Source: Anaerolineales bacterium (GTDB taxonomy: Bacteria > Chloroflexota > Anaerolineae > Anaerolineales > E44-bin32). From it: a DNA stretch of 5,951 bases. A program made the translations under genes and the position numbers. Under the pieces are notes generated by a model. The model was given only the letters and a program-made list of their open reading frames with translations, made no database searches and was not told where the DNA came from. The stretch is from assembly GCA_023250385.1 (NCBI GenBank), contig JAHFAU010000111.1, forward strand, positions 1-5,951, in the 5' to 3' direction. This document shows positions 5,372 through 5,951 of the stretch, in pieces (within the stretch, counting starts at the first letter, position 1; each line of letters opens with the position of its first letter).

Positions 5372-5680
5372 TTACATGTCCATATAACTCATCCAGCCCG
5401 AATTGCCCCAGATGGTGACTTCCGGCTGCCCGTCAAACAGCTTGCCGAACTCGACCGCCAGGTTTGGATCCGAATACAGCTTCTCGATACCCTCCATATT
5501 GCTCCAGAAGTCGACCGCCAGGAACTCCTTCGGGTCATCGGCGCGCAGGAAGGTCTGATGGCCGATGCTGCCCATCGATCGGCTTTGGGGCGAGATTTGC
5601 CCGACCGTGGCGTCGTGAACCGCCTGGGCTTGCATCTTGTCCCCCTTGAGCCGCCCCCGTACGACAACTACGTATTGCAT
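5372..5680 (-). CDS. Small dimeric alpha/beta-barrel-like (ABM-like) protein
   Basis: The 102-residue cytoplasmic protein has the strand-helix-strand pattern of ferredoxin-like dimeric barrels. It shows an opening beta strand (MQYVVVVRGRL), a helix (KMQAQAVHDATVGQI), a strand around GHQTFLRADDPKEFLAVDFW, a helix (NMEGIEKLYSDPNLAVEFGKLF) and a final strand (EVTIWG). DPKEFLAVDFWSNMEGI followed by a helix with two Phe residues resembles antibiotic-biosynthesis-monooxygenase-type domains and their stress-related relatives. No catalytic residues can be named with confidence, and the family is often a ligand- or heme-binding fold with no known substrate. The ATG at 5680 has GGAGGT four bases upstream. 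It is divergent from a plus-strand ECF sigma gene across about 200 bases, and small barrel proteins are common neighbours of that sigma type. Fold class is moderately sure; function is unknown. Confidence 0.8.
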   Translation of the reverse strand: MQYVVVVRGRLKGDKMQAQAVHDATVGQISPQSRSMGSIGHQTFLRADDPKEFLAVDFWSNMEGIEKLYSDPNLAVEFGKLFDGQPEVTIWGNSGWMSYMDM

Positions 5681-5684
5681 GGTA

Positions 5685-5690
5685 ACCTCC
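5685..5690 (-). promoter_or_regulatory. Ribosome binding site of the small barrel-like gene
   Basis: GGAGGT on the minus strand lies four bases before the ATG at 5680 and supports that start. No convincing promoter pair was found in the rest of the roughly 200-base divergent spacer up to 5880. Confidence 0.7.
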
Positions 5691-5880
5691 GATTGTGTGG
5701 ATTCAGATATGTGACGGCTCAGACCCTCAATTCTGCGCGCAGCGGCTCCGGGCTCTAGAACGCGCAGGTCCGTCCGGCTTTTCCGTCGTATATAGGATGT
5801 CGAGGTAAGGCTTGACCCCTTCCGGATCGATTTCTGAATTGAGCGACCCAGACCCTATCCGAGCGGCGCCCGATCCCTCC

Positions 5881-5951
5881 ATGGCAGCCACCCGAGAAAC
5901 TTTCGCTGCGCTGGTGGAGGTCCATCGAAGGGAGCTTCAGGTCCACTGCTA
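5881..5951 (+). CDS. ECF-type sigma factor, N-terminal fragment (continues beyond the window)
   Basis: Only 23 codons are visible from the ATG at 5881, but they read MAATRETFAALVEVHRRELQ followed by VHC and an incomplete codon TA, likely Tyr. The pattern F..LVE.HRRELQVHCY is the highly recognisable start of region 2 in SigG/SigJ-like ECF sigma factors, usually followed by RMLGS..DAEDLVQET. It would be the third ECF sigma factor in this window and the only plus-strand gene. No Shine-Dalgarno precedes the ATG. The frame is open upstream with TTG codons at 5839 and 5812; the latter has GAGG six bases before it, so a longer N-terminus is possible. The short evidence keeps confidence moderate. Confidence 0.68.
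   Translation, partial: MAATRETFAALVEVHRRELQVHC

Noticed and set aside
4976..5758. Plus-strand open frame of 260 codons
   Set aside because: It runs antisense through two well-supported minus-strand genes that each have a good ribosome binding site; its product shows no family pattern.
5812..5880. Earlier TTG starts (5812, 5839) for the plus-strand sigma fragment
   Set aside because: They add Pro/Ser/Asp-rich residues not expected in the family, and TTG is a rarer start. The GAGG before 5812 keeps this option open, so it is noted in the feature and not adopted.
5755..5946. Minus-strand 63-codon frame in the divergent spacer, including a peptide with HGGIGRR
   Set aside because: The peptide recalled spurious translations of tRNA genes, but no tRNA arms or TTCGA-type loop can be folded on either strand, and the frame overlaps the plus-strand sigma start.

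Overview
The window is GC-rich, gene-dense bacterial DNA, coded mostly on the minus strand. The organism cannot be fixed from sequence alone. Chloroflexota is my best guess, because of the mix of RskA-type and short PRNFSL-containing anti-sigma factors, DUF7282-like repeat lipoproteins, and a cupredoxin ending in a YYC..H..GGPGG..MSG pattern. This is an inference from remembered family patterns, not from a search.

Reading in the direction of transcription (high to low coordinates): at the right edge a plus-strand ECF sigma factor begins (5881 to the edge). It is divergent from a small minus-strand dimeric alpha/beta-barrel-like protein (5372-5680), which is followed by a four-helix DUF1761-type membrane protein (4861-5268). 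A strong intrinsic terminator (4785-4838) closes that unit.

A TATAAT box (4726-4731) then starts a probable operon of four genes. These are an ECF sigma factor (4140-4715), its RskA-type zinc-finger anti-sigma factor (3370-4116), a YtkA/FixH-like lipoprotein (2677-3270), and a lipoprotein with three DUF7282-like repeats fused to a type-1 copper (cupredoxin) domain (1205-2590). A second intrinsic terminator (1146-1181) follows the last gene.

Immediately after it comes a second, unrelated sigma/anti-sigma pair: an ECF sigma factor (521-1126) whose stop codon overlaps the start of a membrane anti-sigma factor that runs off the left edge (1-524). This anti-sigma factor lacks the zinc ligands.

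The window is therefore a cluster of three extracytoplasmic-function sigma loci. The best-resolved one appears to carry its own envelope-directed cargo, two lipoproteins with copper/redox flavour. A plausible reading is that the sigma/RskA pair senses an envelope or redox condition and drives its own operon, including the copper lipoprotein. The regulatory link is inference from gene order; the domains and the operon layout are seen in the sequence. No tRNA, rRNA, CRISPR array, insertion sequence or phage feature was seen, and no stretch over 300 bases lacks a gene.
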